Source: Streptomyces sp. CMB-StM0423 | Lineage (GTDB): Bacteria; Actinomycetota; Actinomycetes; Streptomycetales; Streptomycetaceae | NCBI RefSeq assembly: GCF_002847285.1 | Contig: NZ_CP025407.1 | Coordinates: forward strand, 7,381,001 to 7,445,000 | DNA: 64,000 nt | Reading direction: 5' to 3' | Part shown: one piece after another, positions 17,155 through 24,958 of the stretch | How the letters are laid out: every line of letters begins with the position of its first letter | Position numbering within the stretch: the stretch's first letter is position 1 | Notes under the pieces: generated by a model | The model's input: only the letters and a program-made list of their open reading frames with translations | Told to the model about the DNA's origin: nothing | Databases searched by the model: none | Translations under genes and position numbers: made by a program

Positions 17155-18021
17155 ATGAAGCCTGTCGTCACCGCGTTCATAGGCAAGGTCCTCAACGCCA
17201 CCGCCGCCGTCTCCCCGGGCCTCGCGGGCCGCGGCGCCCTCGTCCTCTACCGCCACCCGCGCTCCGACCGCGCCTTCGGCGACGCCGAACACCGGCTGCT
17301 CTCGGGCGCGTTCACCGGCAGCCTCACCGTGGCCGGCAAGAACGTGGTCACGTACTGCTGGGGCGACGGCGAGCGGCCCGTGCTGCTCGTGCACGGCTGG
17401 CGCTCCCGGGCCGCGCACTTCGCGCCGTACATCGCCGCGCTGCGCGCCGCCGGCTACACGCCCGTCGCGTTCGACGCCCCCGCCCACGGCGCCTCGGAAG
17501 GGCGCCGCACCACCGTGCTGGAGTACCGCGAGATCATCGCGCGGCTGTACGAGGAACACGGCAGGTTCGAGGCCGTCGTCGCGCACTCCCTCGGCGGCTC
17601 CGCCGCCTTCCTCGCGCTGCGCGGCGCCGCCGCGGCGGACCGGCTCGTGGTGATCTCCGGCGTGGCCGACTTCGACCACGTCGTCGACGTGTTCTGCGCC
17701 GGTCTCGGCCTCGGGCCAAGGGTGAAGACCGCGCTGCGGCGGCGGATCGAGACCGACATGTTCCCCGGCGAGCACGACCTGTGGCGGCGCTTCGACGTCA
17801 CGTACCGGCCGGCCGAGATCACCCTCCCGATCCTGCTCGTCCACGACGAGAGGGACCGCATGGTCGCGGCCGCGCAGGCGGACAAGACCGCGGCGGCCTA
17901 CGGCGGCCAGGTCAGGCAGCACCGCACCAGCGGCCTCGGGCACCGGCGGATCCTCGCGGACCCCGGCGTGGTGCGCACGGCGCTGGAGTTCGTCTCAGCA
18001 GGGGAGCGCGTCCGGGACTGA
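17155..18021 (+). CDS. Alpha/beta hydrolase
   Basis: A 288-residue alpha/beta-fold enzyme. The oxyanion strand LLVHGWRS, nucleophile elbow AHSLGGS (about residue 143), acid in VHDERDRM and histidine in GLGHRRI give a full Ser-Asp-His triad. The N-terminal 60 residues are hydrophobic and may touch the membrane. The substrate is unknown; lipase or esterase activity is plausible. The 3' end overlaps the convergent TetR gene by 27 bp, and this pairing suggests the regulator controls the hydrolase. Confidence 0.88.
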   Translation: MKPVVTAFIGKVLNATAAVSPGLAGRGALVLYRHPRSDRAFGDAEHRLLSGAFTGSLTVAGKNVVTYCWGDGERPVLLVHGWRSRAAHFAPYIAALRAAGYTPVAFDAPAHGASEGRRTTVLEYREIIARLYEEHGRFEAVVAHSLGGSAAFLALRGAAAADRLVVISGVADFDHVVDVFCAGLGLGPRVKTALRRRIETDMFPGEHDLWRRFDVTYRPAEITLPILLVHDERDRMVAAAQADKTAAAYGGQVRQHRTSGLGHRRILADPGVVRTALEFVSAGERVRD

Positions 18022-18645
18022 GCCCGGCTCCGCGGCCACCTCGCGCAGCCGCGCCACGACGGCGGAGGCGGCCAGGTCGTACGCGTCCTGCGCGCCGTGC
18101 AGCAGCGACAGCAGGTTGGCGTGCTCCAGCAGCGCGATCAGCTCGAACGCGAGCCGGCCGGGGGCGGTGTCCGGCCGCAGCTCGCCGGCGGCGCGGGCCT
18201 CCTCGACCGTCCGCTCCACGTACGCCGCCCAGTCGCGGTGCGCCGCCGCCACCGCGTCGTGCACGGCGCCGCTGCGGGAGGCGAACTCGGCCGCCGCGCC
18301 GTAGAAGAAGCAGCCGCCGGGGAAGACGCGCTCGCGCGAGTAGCGCAGCCAGTGGGAGCAGAGCGACAGCAGCCTGCCCACACCCGGCGGCTGGTCCTGT
18401 ACCGGCGCCACCACGGTCTTCGCGAACACCGCGCCCGCGGCCCGCACCGTCGCGAGCTGCAGCTCCTCCTTGGAGCCGAAGAGCGCGAAGACGCCGCTCT
18501 TGCTCAGCCCCAGCTCGCTCGCGATCCGGCCCAGCGACAGGCCCTCCAGGCCCTCCACCGAGGCGATGTCCATCGTCCGCCGCAGCACGAGCCGCCGCGT
18601 CTGATTGCCGCGCTCGACCCGCCCGTCCACCCGCGTACCGGCCAC
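17995..18645 (-). CDS. TetR-family transcriptional regulator
   Basis: A 216-residue regulator. The N-terminal HTH is LSLGRIASELGLSKSGVFALFGSKEELQLATV (about residues 35-66), with the classic GVFALFGSKEEL helix. The C-terminal domain contains FPGGCFFYGAAAEFA, as in TetR_C members acting on detoxification genes. The GTG start at 18645 is chosen for its AAAGGAGGGCGA ribosome site; longer frames are implausible. The gene converges with and overlaps the alpha/beta hydrolase. A short palindrome CAGTCTACTG (18668-18677) lies upstream but is too short to call an operator. Confidence 0.9.
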   Translation of the reverse strand: MAGTRVDGRVERGNQTRRLVLRRTMDIASVEGLEGLSLGRIASELGLSKSGVFALFGSKEELQLATVRAAGAVFAKTVVAPVQDQPPGVGRLLSLCSHWLRYSRERVFPGGCFFYGAAAEFASRSGAVHDAVAAAHRDWAAYVERTVEEARAAGELRPDTAPGRLAFELIALLEHANLLSLLHGAQDAYDLAASAVVARLREVAAEPGSVPDALPC

Positions 18646-18748
18646 TCGCCCTCCTTTGCCTACCGGCCAGTCTACTGACCAGCGCCGTCCCCGCCCCCGG
18701 CGGAAAGGGCGGGGTCCGTTGCCGGCCGCGGGCGGCACACTGGTCGGT

Positions 18749-18901
18749 ATGGGTGAGACGCGAACCGCGATCGAGAGGCTGACGGGGCTGTGGTTCTCCA
18801 GCGGCGACGAGGACGGGCCGGTACCCACGCGCACGACCGGGCAGGGCGCGACGGGGCCCCGCGCGAGCCGGGGCCACGCGGCCCGCGGGGTCCGCGGCTG
18901 A
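18749..18901 (+). CDS. Short ORF, possible N-terminal part of a frameshifted membrane protein
   Basis: Fifty codons starting MGETRTAIERLTGLWF, with strong G/C third-position bias, ending at a TGA exactly where the next frame enters a transmembrane segment. It reads like the cytoplasmic N-terminus of the following gene, displaced by one base. It may be a real small gene, or the first exon-like piece of a gene broken by a single-base change or sequencing error near the GGGG at about 18890. Confidence 0.5.
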   Translation: MGETRTAIERLTGLWFSSGDEDGPVPTRTTGQGATGPRASRGHAARGVRG

Positions 18902-19401
18902 TCCTGGCCGGTGCCGTGGTGTCCGGGCTGCTGCTGGTCAGCGGGGTGTGGGCGGTGCTGGGGGACTCGCAGCGGAGCTTAGGGGTGCCGGTGCCGGGTG
19001 CGGACCTGGTGCACTTCGAGTCGGGTCACGGGTACGAGCCGGTGCGTACGGTGCTGCGCTCACGCGCGGACGTCGCCGACTTCGCCAGGCGGTACCCGGC
19101 GGCGGCGAAGGACGCCGGGGCCCCTGGCGGGCAGGCCCGGCGGGACTTCGGGACCGAGGCGCTGGTCGCCTTCGCGTGGAGCACCGGGTGCACCCGCGCC
19201 GGCTCCGCCGACCTGCGCAGCTCCAAGGAGAAGGGGCTGTCCGCGGAGCCGGCCGACACCACGGCGTACCGGAAGTGCGCGGAGCCCTTCGACGCGCTCG
19301 CCGTCTTCGCGGTGCCGCGGGAGTGGGCGCCCCACGGCGTCGAGCTGGCGGGCGAGCCGCCGGACCCGCCGGGACCCACCGGAGCGCCGGAGGAGCCGTG
19401 A
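18790..19401 (+). CDS. Membrane-anchored extracytoplasmic protein, unknown, with a TTA codon
   Basis: Up to 203 residues from the GTG at 18790. The first 35 codons have poor third-position bias, and the good coding signal begins near RLILAGAVVSGLLLVSGVWAVLG, a single transmembrane anchor. The outer domain (about 150 residues) has two cysteines (STGCTRAG, YRKCAEP) and ends in a proline-rich tail. I do not recognise the family. The serine-leucine after DSQR is encoded AGC TTA (TTA at 18979-18981), so translation may depend on bldA. The true start may lie in the preceding frame (18749) or at a GTG near 18913. Confidence 0.6.
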   Translation: MVLQRRRGRAGTHAHDRAGRDGAPREPGPRGPRGPRLILAGAVVSGLLLVSGVWAVLGDSQRSLGVPVPGADLVHFESGHGYEPVRTVLRSRADVADFARRYPAAAKDAGAPGGQARRDFGTEALVAFAWSTGCTRAGSADLRSSKEKGLSAEPADTTAYRKCAEPFDALAVFAVPREWAPHGVELAGEPPDPPGPTGAPEEP

Positions 19402-19418
19402 CGGGGTGTGACGGGGCG

Positions 19419-20234
19419 TCAGAAGAACTCGTCCAGCAGGGTGTAGAACTCCGTACGCGCCGGGTCGACGCGCACGTCCCCCTCGCCGGCCGCCCGGTAC
19501 GTGTCCAGGAACAGCCCGGCGGCCGCCGGGCCGTGCTGCGGATTGAGGTCCTCGTCGGTGAAGCTGCGGGCCGCCAGGGCGAGGTCCAGGTGCCGGTCGG
19601 CGACGCCCAGGCGGCCCAGGTCGATGACGCCGGAGACCTCCAGCGTCGCCGGGTCGACCAGCACGTTCGGCGCGCACAAGTCGCCGTGGCAGACCACGAG
19701 GTCCTCGACGGCGGGGCGGGTGCGCTCCACCTCGGCGAAGAGATCGGCTGCGCTCAGGCCCTGCCGGTCGTCGTCGAAGTCCTCCTCGTCCACCAGCCCG
19801 GCGGCGACCGCCGCCTCCGCCAGCGGCACCGTCACCGACAGGTCGCGTACGAACGGGCAGTCGGCGACGGGCAGTTCGTGCAGCCGCCGGGTGAACCGGG
19901 CCAGCGCCCCGACGGCCCCGGCCCGCAGCTCCGCCGGCCACGGCTCGGCGAGCGACCGGCCTGGCCGCGCCCGCGTCACCAGCCACGTGGTCCCGTCCGC
20001 CGCCCCGAAGTCGACCACCTCGGGCGCGGGCAGCCCCTGGGCGTGCAGCCACCGGGTGCACGCCGCCTCGTGCCGCAGATCGGCCCCGGGCTCGGGGTGC
20101 CCGCCCCCGGCAGCCGCGGTCTTCACGAACAGCTCGCCGGGCCCGCTGAGCCGCCACACGCCCGCGCCCGACATGCCGTCGGTCACCGGCTGCCAGTCGT
20201 ACGCCGCGAAGCGGGCCCGCAGCTCGGCCGTCAC
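19419..20234 (-). CDS. Aminoglycoside phosphotransferase, APH(3')-like
   Basis: A 271-residue kinase of the size of APH(3') enzymes. Lys38 (FVK) suits ATP binding, Asp185 in CHGDLCAPN is the catalytic base with Asn190 for magnesium, and Asp205 in IDLGRLGVADRHLDLA is the second metal ligand. Spacings are close to those of classical APH(3'). Known members phosphorylate kanamycin/neomycin-type drugs at the 3'-hydroxyl; the actual substrate here is untested. The ATG region overlaps the stop of the upstream VOC gene by 4 nt, so the two are co-translated. Confidence 0.88.
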   Translation of the reverse strand: MTAELRARFAAYDWQPVTDGMSGAGVWRLSGPGELFVKTAAAGGGHPEPGADLRHEAACTRWLHAQGLPAPEVVDFGAADGTTWLVTRARPGRSLAEPWPAELRAGAVGALARFTRRLHELPVADCPFVRDLSVTVPLAEAAVAAGLVDEEDFDDDRQGLSAADLFAEVERTRPAVEDLVVCHGDLCAPNVLVDPATLEVSGVIDLGRLGVADRHLDLALAARSFTDEDLNPQHGPAAAGLFLDTYRAAGEGDVRVDPARTEFYTLLDEFF

Positions 20235-20584
20235 CGTTCCTCTTCGAAGACGCAGAACTCGTTGCCCTCGGGGTCGGTCATGACAGACCAGTCGATCTCG
20301 TCGTCACGCCGGCGGACGAGCGTCGCGCCCAGCGCCTCCATCTCCTCCGGCACACCCCAGACGTCGAGGTGCATCCGGTTCTTGACCGTCTTCGCCTCCG
20401 GGACGGGGTTGATCCAGATCAGCGGGCCCTGCCCGGCCGGGTCGTGGATGGGCACCGGCCACTCGGCGGGCCACTCCTCGCCGGTGTCCTGCCTGCGGGT
20501 GTAGCCCAGGGCGGTGCACCACCAGTCGGCGAGCGCCTGGTGGTCCCGGGCGTCGAGCGCGAGATCCTTGAAGCGTGCGGGCAT
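20231..20584 (-). CDS. VOC-superfamily (glyoxalase/bleomycin-resistance-like) protein
   Basis: A 117-residue single VOC module. It has FKDLALDARDHQALADWWCTALGY at the N-terminus, RMHLDVW in the middle and MTDPEGNEFCVFEE at the C-terminus, the typical ends of a beta-alpha-beta-beta-beta half. The C-terminal Glu is a likely metal ligand. The family includes dioxygenases, glyoxalases and drug-binding proteins. It is coupled by a 4-nt overlap to the APH(3')-like gene, which hints at a shared detoxification role, but neither substrate is known. Confidence 0.85.
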   Translation of the reverse strand: MPARFKDLALDARDHQALADWWCTALGYTRRQDTGEEWPAEWPVPIHDPAGQGPLIWINPVPEAKTVKNRMHLDVWGVPEEMEALGATLVRRRDDEIDWSVMTDPEGNEFCVFEEER

Positions 20585-20659
20585 ACGGGCGATCTTAACC
20601 CGGGCCCGGCGGGCCGCCGGGGCCCGCCGCGGTGCGGGACCCCGGGACCCGGGCGCACG

Positions 20660-21961
20660 TCAGCGGTAGAGCAGGTAGCGCCGGCGGCGGCGGGTGAAGT
20701 CGGCCAGTTCGTCCTTCCAGGCGGCGACGACCTCGGCCACGTCCCGGCCCTCGTCGATCATCGTGCGCATCCGCGGCGAGCCCGACAGCTTGTCGATCCA
20801 GAAGGGCCGCTGCGGGTCCCAACTGTCCTGCCGCCAGGCGAACTCCGGGTAGCGAGCGGCCTCGACGACCATCGCCACCGCGGCCGTCACCGGCTCGTAG
20901 CGGCGCCGGTCGGAGACGTGCACCTGCACGCCCGCGCAGGTCGCGCCCACGTGCTTGCCGAACGTCGGCACGAAGTACGCCTCGCGGAACTCCACCCCCG
21001 GCAGCCCGCGGGCGTTGAGCCGGTCGCTGTAGTGGTAGTCCAGGTAGGGCGCGCCGATCCACTCGAACGGGCGCGTGGTGCCGCGGCCCTCGGAGAGGTT
21101 GGTGCCCTCGAAGAAGCAGGTGCCCGCGTACGCCAGCGCCGTGTCGGCGGTCGGCATGTTCGGGGAGGGCGGCACCCAGGGCAGGTCGCCGTCCTGCGCG
21201 TACGACTCGGGGTCCCAGCCCCGTACCCGTACGACCTCCAGCTCCACCGGACCGCCCGCGCCCTCGTCGGGCAGGAGTTCGCCGTTGAAGTAGCGGGCCA
21301 GCTCGCCGACGGTCATGCCGTGCTGCTGGACGATCGGCTTGAGTCCCACGCCCGAGGTGAAGCCCGGGGTCATCATCGCGCCGTCGGCGCGGCGGCCGAT
21401 CGGGTTGGGGCGGTCGAGGACGACGAAGGCGGCGCCGGTCTCGCGGGCGGCGACCATCGCGTTGTACATGGTCCAGATGTAGGTGTAGAAGCGGGTGCCG
21501 ACGTCCTGGATGTCGAAGACGATGGTGTCCGCGCCCGCCTTGGCGAACAGCTCGGCCATCTTCGCGGCGTTCGCGCCGTACGCGTCGTAGACCGTCAGCC
21601 CGGTGCGCGGGTCGATGGTCTCCGGCTCGGCCTCCCCGGCCTGCGCGCTGCCGCGGAAGCCGTGTTCCGGACCGAAGACGCCGGCGATGTCGAGGGTGCC
21701 GGAGGCGTGCATGGAGTCGACGACGTGGCGGGTGTCGCGCAGGATGCCGGTCGGGTTGCTGACAATGCCCAGCCGGCGGCCGCGCAGCACGGACCAGTCC
21801 TGTGCGGCGGCGGCGTCGGCGCCGGTCTGCAGCGCGGCGGGGCGCCCGCCCGCGCGGGCGCGCGCGGCGGCCGGTGCGGCGCCGGCGAGCAGGGGGACGG
21901 CCGCGCCTGCGGCGGTGCCCGTCAGGAGCGTACGGCGGGACGGTGCGGAAGGTCTCGGCAT
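20660..21961 (-). CDS. Secreted exo-beta-N-acetylmuramidase, NamZ type (DUF1343)
   Basis: A 433-residue exported enzyme with an RR-containing signal (SRRTLLTGTAAGA). The DUF1343 domain shows GIVSNPTG, GVFGPEHGFRG, VFDIQDVGTRFYTY, DRPNPIG, SPNMPT and CFFEGTNLSEGRGT, all conserved in NamZ enzymes that release terminal MurNAc from peptidoglycan fragments. The chosen ATG gives the signal peptide; the longer frame does not. It lies 96 bp after lutC on the same strand and could be a distal part of that operon, though a wall-recycling role does not obviously fit rhamnose use. Confidence 0.92.
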   Translation of the reverse strand: MPRPSAPSRRTLLTGTAAGAAVPLLAGAAPAAARARAGGRPAALQTGADAAAAQDWSVLRGRRLGIVSNPTGILRDTRHVVDSMHASGTLDIAGVFGPEHGFRGSAQAGEAEPETIDPRTGLTVYDAYGANAAKMAELFAKAGADTIVFDIQDVGTRFYTYIWTMYNAMVAARETGAAFVVLDRPNPIGRRADGAMMTPGFTSGVGLKPIVQQHGMTVGELARYFNGELLPDEGAGGPVELEVVRVRGWDPESYAQDGDLPWVPPSPNMPTADTALAYAGTCFFEGTNLSEGRGTTRPFEWIGAPYLDYHYSDRLNARGLPGVEFREAYFVPTFGKHVGATCAGVQVHVSDRRRYEPVTAAVAMVVEAARYPEFAWRQDSWDPQRPFWIDKLSGSPRMRTMIDEGRDVAEVVAAWKDELADFTRRRRRYLLYR

Positions 21962-22057
21962 GGCGCAGAAGCTAACCGACCGCGGGGGAGGGGAACAGGG
22001 TCCCGGCCCGTTGCCAGTGGTGTACAACTCTGGTGGCGGGAGGCGACTGCGGGGGTG

Positions 22058-22693
22058 TCAGCCCGTAGTGAGCACGACCTCCAGCGTCCGCGGCCCGTGC
22101 ACGCCCTCCACCCGGTCCAGCTCGATGTCGCTGGTCGCCGAGGGGCCCGAGATCCACGTCTGCGGCCTGGCCGGGTCCAGCCGCTCCATGGCCTGCGGCA
22201 GCGAGTCCACCACCTGCTCCGGGACCCGCACCACGCACACGTGGTGGTCCGGGATCAGCGTGATCCGCCGCCGGCCCTGCCCGGCACCGGCGTCCAGCAC
22301 GATCGTGCCGGTCTCCGCGACGGCCAGCGCGCAGCCCGTCAGCACGCTGTCGACCGCGTCCAGGTCCCGGGCGGTGCTCGCGGCCAGGTCGGGGACGCGG
22401 GTGGCGTCGACCGCCGCGGTCCAGGCGGGCGGCAGCCCGTCCGGTACGAGCAGGGTGCGGGTGCCGCGCTCGGCGAACAGCCGCGCCAGCAGCGCCGGCA
22501 GCCCGTCGGCGTCCGTACGGTGCACGAGCGCGCGGTACTCGGCGAGGTTCTCCGCGAGCAGGTCCGCGGACTCGGCCGGGGAGCGGTCGCCGTGCACGCG
22601 CAGGTAGTCGCGCGGCACCTCGGGCTCCGGCGTGCCCGCGGTGTCGCGGGTCGCGGCCCGGACCCGCGCGAGGATCGTCTCCCTGCTGCTCAC
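22058..22693 (-). CDS. lutC: L-lactate utilisation protein LutC
   Basis: A 211-residue LutC/YkgG (LUD domain) protein. Key stretches are GCALAVAETGTIVLD and PDHHVCVV...QVVDSLPQAM, followed by WISGPSATSDIELDRVEGVHGPRTLEVVL. LutC joins LutA and LutB in the Fe-S complex that oxidises L-lactate to pyruvate. It starts at GTG, 52 nt after the lutB stop. It is the third lut gene of an operon that begins with rhamnose genes, so its substrate is probably lactate formed from rhamnose. Confidence 0.93.
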   Translation of the reverse strand: MSSRETILARVRAATRDTAGTPEPEVPRDYLRVHGDRSPAESADLLAENLAEYRALVHRTDADGLPALLARLFAERGTRTLLVPDGLPPAWTAAVDATRVPDLAASTARDLDAVDSVLTGCALAVAETGTIVLDAGAGQGRRRITLIPDHHVCVVRVPEQVVDSLPQAMERLDPARPQTWISGPSATSDIELDRVEGVHGPRTLEVVLTTG

Positions 22694-22745
22694 CGCGTAC
22701 CCCTCACGCTCTGCGTCCCACGACCGGCCCGTACGGTACGGCCCT

Positions 22746-24245
22746 TCACGATCCCGCTCCGCGGGTGCGCTGCCACCACGCGCGGAACGACTCCTTCGGC
22801 ACCGGCGGCAGGTCCCGCGTCGCCGACCACGCCTTGCCGGGACCCGGCAGCCGGCGCGGGTGCAGCCGCCTGGTGCCGGTCGTGGCGCGCAGGGCCGCGC
22901 CGTAGACGCGCGGGTGGTCCAGCGTCCAGCGCGCCGCGCGCATCGCCGCCCGCTCCGCGGCGTGTCCCTTCGCCGGCTTGATCACGGCCTTCGTCCCGCG
23001 CACCGTGTACGCGCCGCCCTCGGCGACCCGCGTGCGCAGGTGCACGAGCACCTCGGGGATGTCGATGGCGACCGGGCACACCTCGTAGCACGCGCCGCAC
23101 AGCGTCGAGGCGTACGGCAGCGAGGCGTCCAGCGCGCTTGCCGTGCCGCGGAGCTGGGGGGTGAGGATCGCCCCGATCGGGCCCGGGTAGGCGGAGCCGT
23201 ACGCGTGCCCGCCGGCCCGCTCGTAGACCGGGCAGACGTTGAGACACGCCGAACATCTGATGCACCGCAGCGCCTGGCGTCCCACCTGGTCGGCCAGCGT
23301 GTCGGTGCGTCCGTTGTCCAGCAGCACGAGGTGGAACCCGCGCGGTCCGTCTCCCTCCGCGGGGCCGGTCCAGGTGCTCGTGTACGGGTTCATCCGCTCG
23401 GCGGTCGAGGAGCGCGGCAGCAGTTGGAGGAAGACCTCCAGGTCCCGCCAGCTCGGCACGATCTTCTCGATGCCGACGACGGAGATCAGCGTCTCCGGCA
23501 GCGTCAGGCACATCCTGCCGTTGCCCTCGGACTCCAGCACCACCATCGTGCCGGTCTCGGCCACCATGAAGTTCGCGCCGGAGACGGCGACCTTGGCGTC
23601 GAGGAACTTCTCCCGCAGGTGCAGCCGCGCCGCCTCGGCCAGCTCCGCGGGCCGGTCGCCGAGCCCGGCGGGCGCGGGGCGGCCCCAGTCGGCCATGCGG
23701 TCGCGGAAGATGTCGCGGATCTCGCCGCGGTTCTTGTGGATGGCGGGGACCAGGATGTGCGACGGCAGATCCTCGCCGAGCTGCACGATCAGCTCCGCGA
23801 GGTCCGTCTCGTACGCGCGGATGCCGGCCTCCGCCAGCGCCTCGGTCAGCCCGATCTCCTGCGTGGCCATCGACTTGACCTTCACGACCTCGTCGGCGCC
23901 GGTCTCCCGGACCAGCCGGGTGACGATCGCGTTGGCCTCCGCGGCGTCCACGGCCCAGTGCACGTGCCCGCCCGCGGCGGTTACCGCCGCCTCCAACTGC
24001 TCCAGATAGCGGTCCAGGTGGCGCAGCGTGTCGTCCTTGATGGCGGCGCCCGCGGCGCGCAGCAGGTCCCAGTCGGCGAGTTCGGCGACGGCCGCCGCGC
24101 GCTTGCCGCGGATGGTGCGCGTCGCGTGGGTGAGGTTGGCGCGCAGGGTGGCGTCGGCGGTGGCCGCGGCGGCGGACTGCGGGAAGGCCGCCGGGCGGGT
24201 ACGGGGCATGCCCAGGAACGTACGGGCCGCTCGGGTCTCGCTCAC
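22746..24245 (-). CDS. lutB: L-lactate utilisation iron-sulfur protein LutB
   Basis: A 499-residue protein with an N-terminal LUD domain (VKVKSMATQEIGLTEALAEAG, AETGTMVVLESEGNGR) and two ferredoxin-type clusters: CIRCSACLNVCPVY (about 328) and CGACYEVCPVAIDIPE (about 382). A DUF3390-like tail follows. LutB carries electrons in the LutABC L-lactate dehydrogenase. The GTG start overlaps the lutA stop (GTGA), which fixes the start and shows tight coupling. Confidence 0.95.
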   Translation of the reverse strand: MSETRAARTFLGMPRTRPAAFPQSAAAATADATLRANLTHATRTIRGKRAAAVAELADWDLLRAAGAAIKDDTLRHLDRYLEQLEAAVTAAGGHVHWAVDAAEANAIVTRLVRETGADEVVKVKSMATQEIGLTEALAEAGIRAYETDLAELIVQLGEDLPSHILVPAIHKNRGEIRDIFRDRMADWGRPAPAGLGDRPAELAEAARLHLREKFLDAKVAVSGANFMVAETGTMVVLESEGNGRMCLTLPETLISVVGIEKIVPSWRDLEVFLQLLPRSSTAERMNPYTSTWTGPAEGDGPRGFHLVLLDNGRTDTLADQVGRQALRCIRCSACLNVCPVYERAGGHAYGSAYPGPIGAILTPQLRGTASALDASLPYASTLCGACYEVCPVAIDIPEVLVHLRTRVAEGGAYTVRGTKAVIKPAKGHAAERAAMRAARWTLDHPRVYGAALRATTGTRRLHPRRLPGPGKAWSATRDLPPVPKESFRAWWQRTRGAGS

Positions 24246-24958
24246 CAGACGTCCCCTTCCGTGCTCGCCAGGATCTCCGCGAGGTGCACCGGCCGTACCG
24301 GCGAGCCGCGGCGCGCCAGCGTGCCGCCGATGTGCATCAGACAGGAGTTGTCCGCGGCGCACACCGCCTGCGCGCCCGACTCCTCCACGTGCCGCGCCTT
24401 GTCGGCGCCCATCGCCGCCGAGACCGCCGGGTTCTTCAGCGCGAACGTACCGCCGAACCCGCAGCACTCGTCCGCACCTTCCAGCTCGTGCAGCGTCAGC
24501 CCCTTCACCCGCTCCAGCAGTTGCCGCGGCCGGTCGCCGAGGCGAAGCACGCGCAGCCCGTGACAGGTCGGATGATAGGTGACCGTGTGTGGGTAATACG
24601 CCCCGACATCGGTCACTTTGAGGACATCGGTGAGGAACTCGGTCAGCTCGTACGTGCGCGGGGCGACGGCCGCCGCGGCGGGCTCGCCGATCCGCGGGTA
24701 GTTGTCACGGACCATCGCCGCGCACGAGCCGGACGGCGAGATCACGTACTCGTAGTCCGCGAACACGTCCGCGTAGCGGCGCGCGAGCGGCCGGGTCTCG
24801 CGCAGATAACCCGTGTTGAACTGGGCCTGCCCGCAGCAGGACTGCGCGAGCGGGAAGTCGACCGTCACCCCCAGCCGCTCCAGCAGCGCCACGACCGCGC
24901 GCCCGGTGCGCGGGTAGAGCGTGTCGTTGACACATGTCACGAAGAGCGCAACGCGCAT
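24242..24958 (-). CDS. lutA: L-lactate utilisation protein LutA (CCG-domain)
   Basis: A 238-residue protein with two cysteine-rich CCG motifs: CCGQAQFNTG (residues about 41-50) and CCGFGGTF (about 165), plus PSGSCAAM and HPTCHG. This is the glycolate-oxidase/heterodisulfide-reductase type Fe-S subunit of LutABC. Its start lies 22 nt inside the end of the rhamnulokinase gene, where GGAGGAAGCGGA precedes the ATG, so the lactate genes are physically joined to the rhamnose genes. Confidence 0.95.
   Translation of the reverse strand: MRVALFVTCVNDTLYPRTGRAVVALLERLGVTVDFPLAQSCCGQAQFNTGYLRETRPLARRYADVFADYEYVISPSGSCAAMVRDNYPRIGEPAAAAVAPRTYELTEFLTDVLKVTDVGAYYPHTVTYHPTCHGLRVLRLGDRPRQLLERVKGLTLHELEGADECCGFGGTFALKNPAVSAAMGADKARHVEESGAQAVCAADNSCLMHIGGTLARRGSPVRPVHLAEILASTEGDVW

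Noticed and set aside
18668..18677. CAGTCTACTG palindrome upstream of the TetR gene
   Set aside because: Four-base arms are too short to support an operator.
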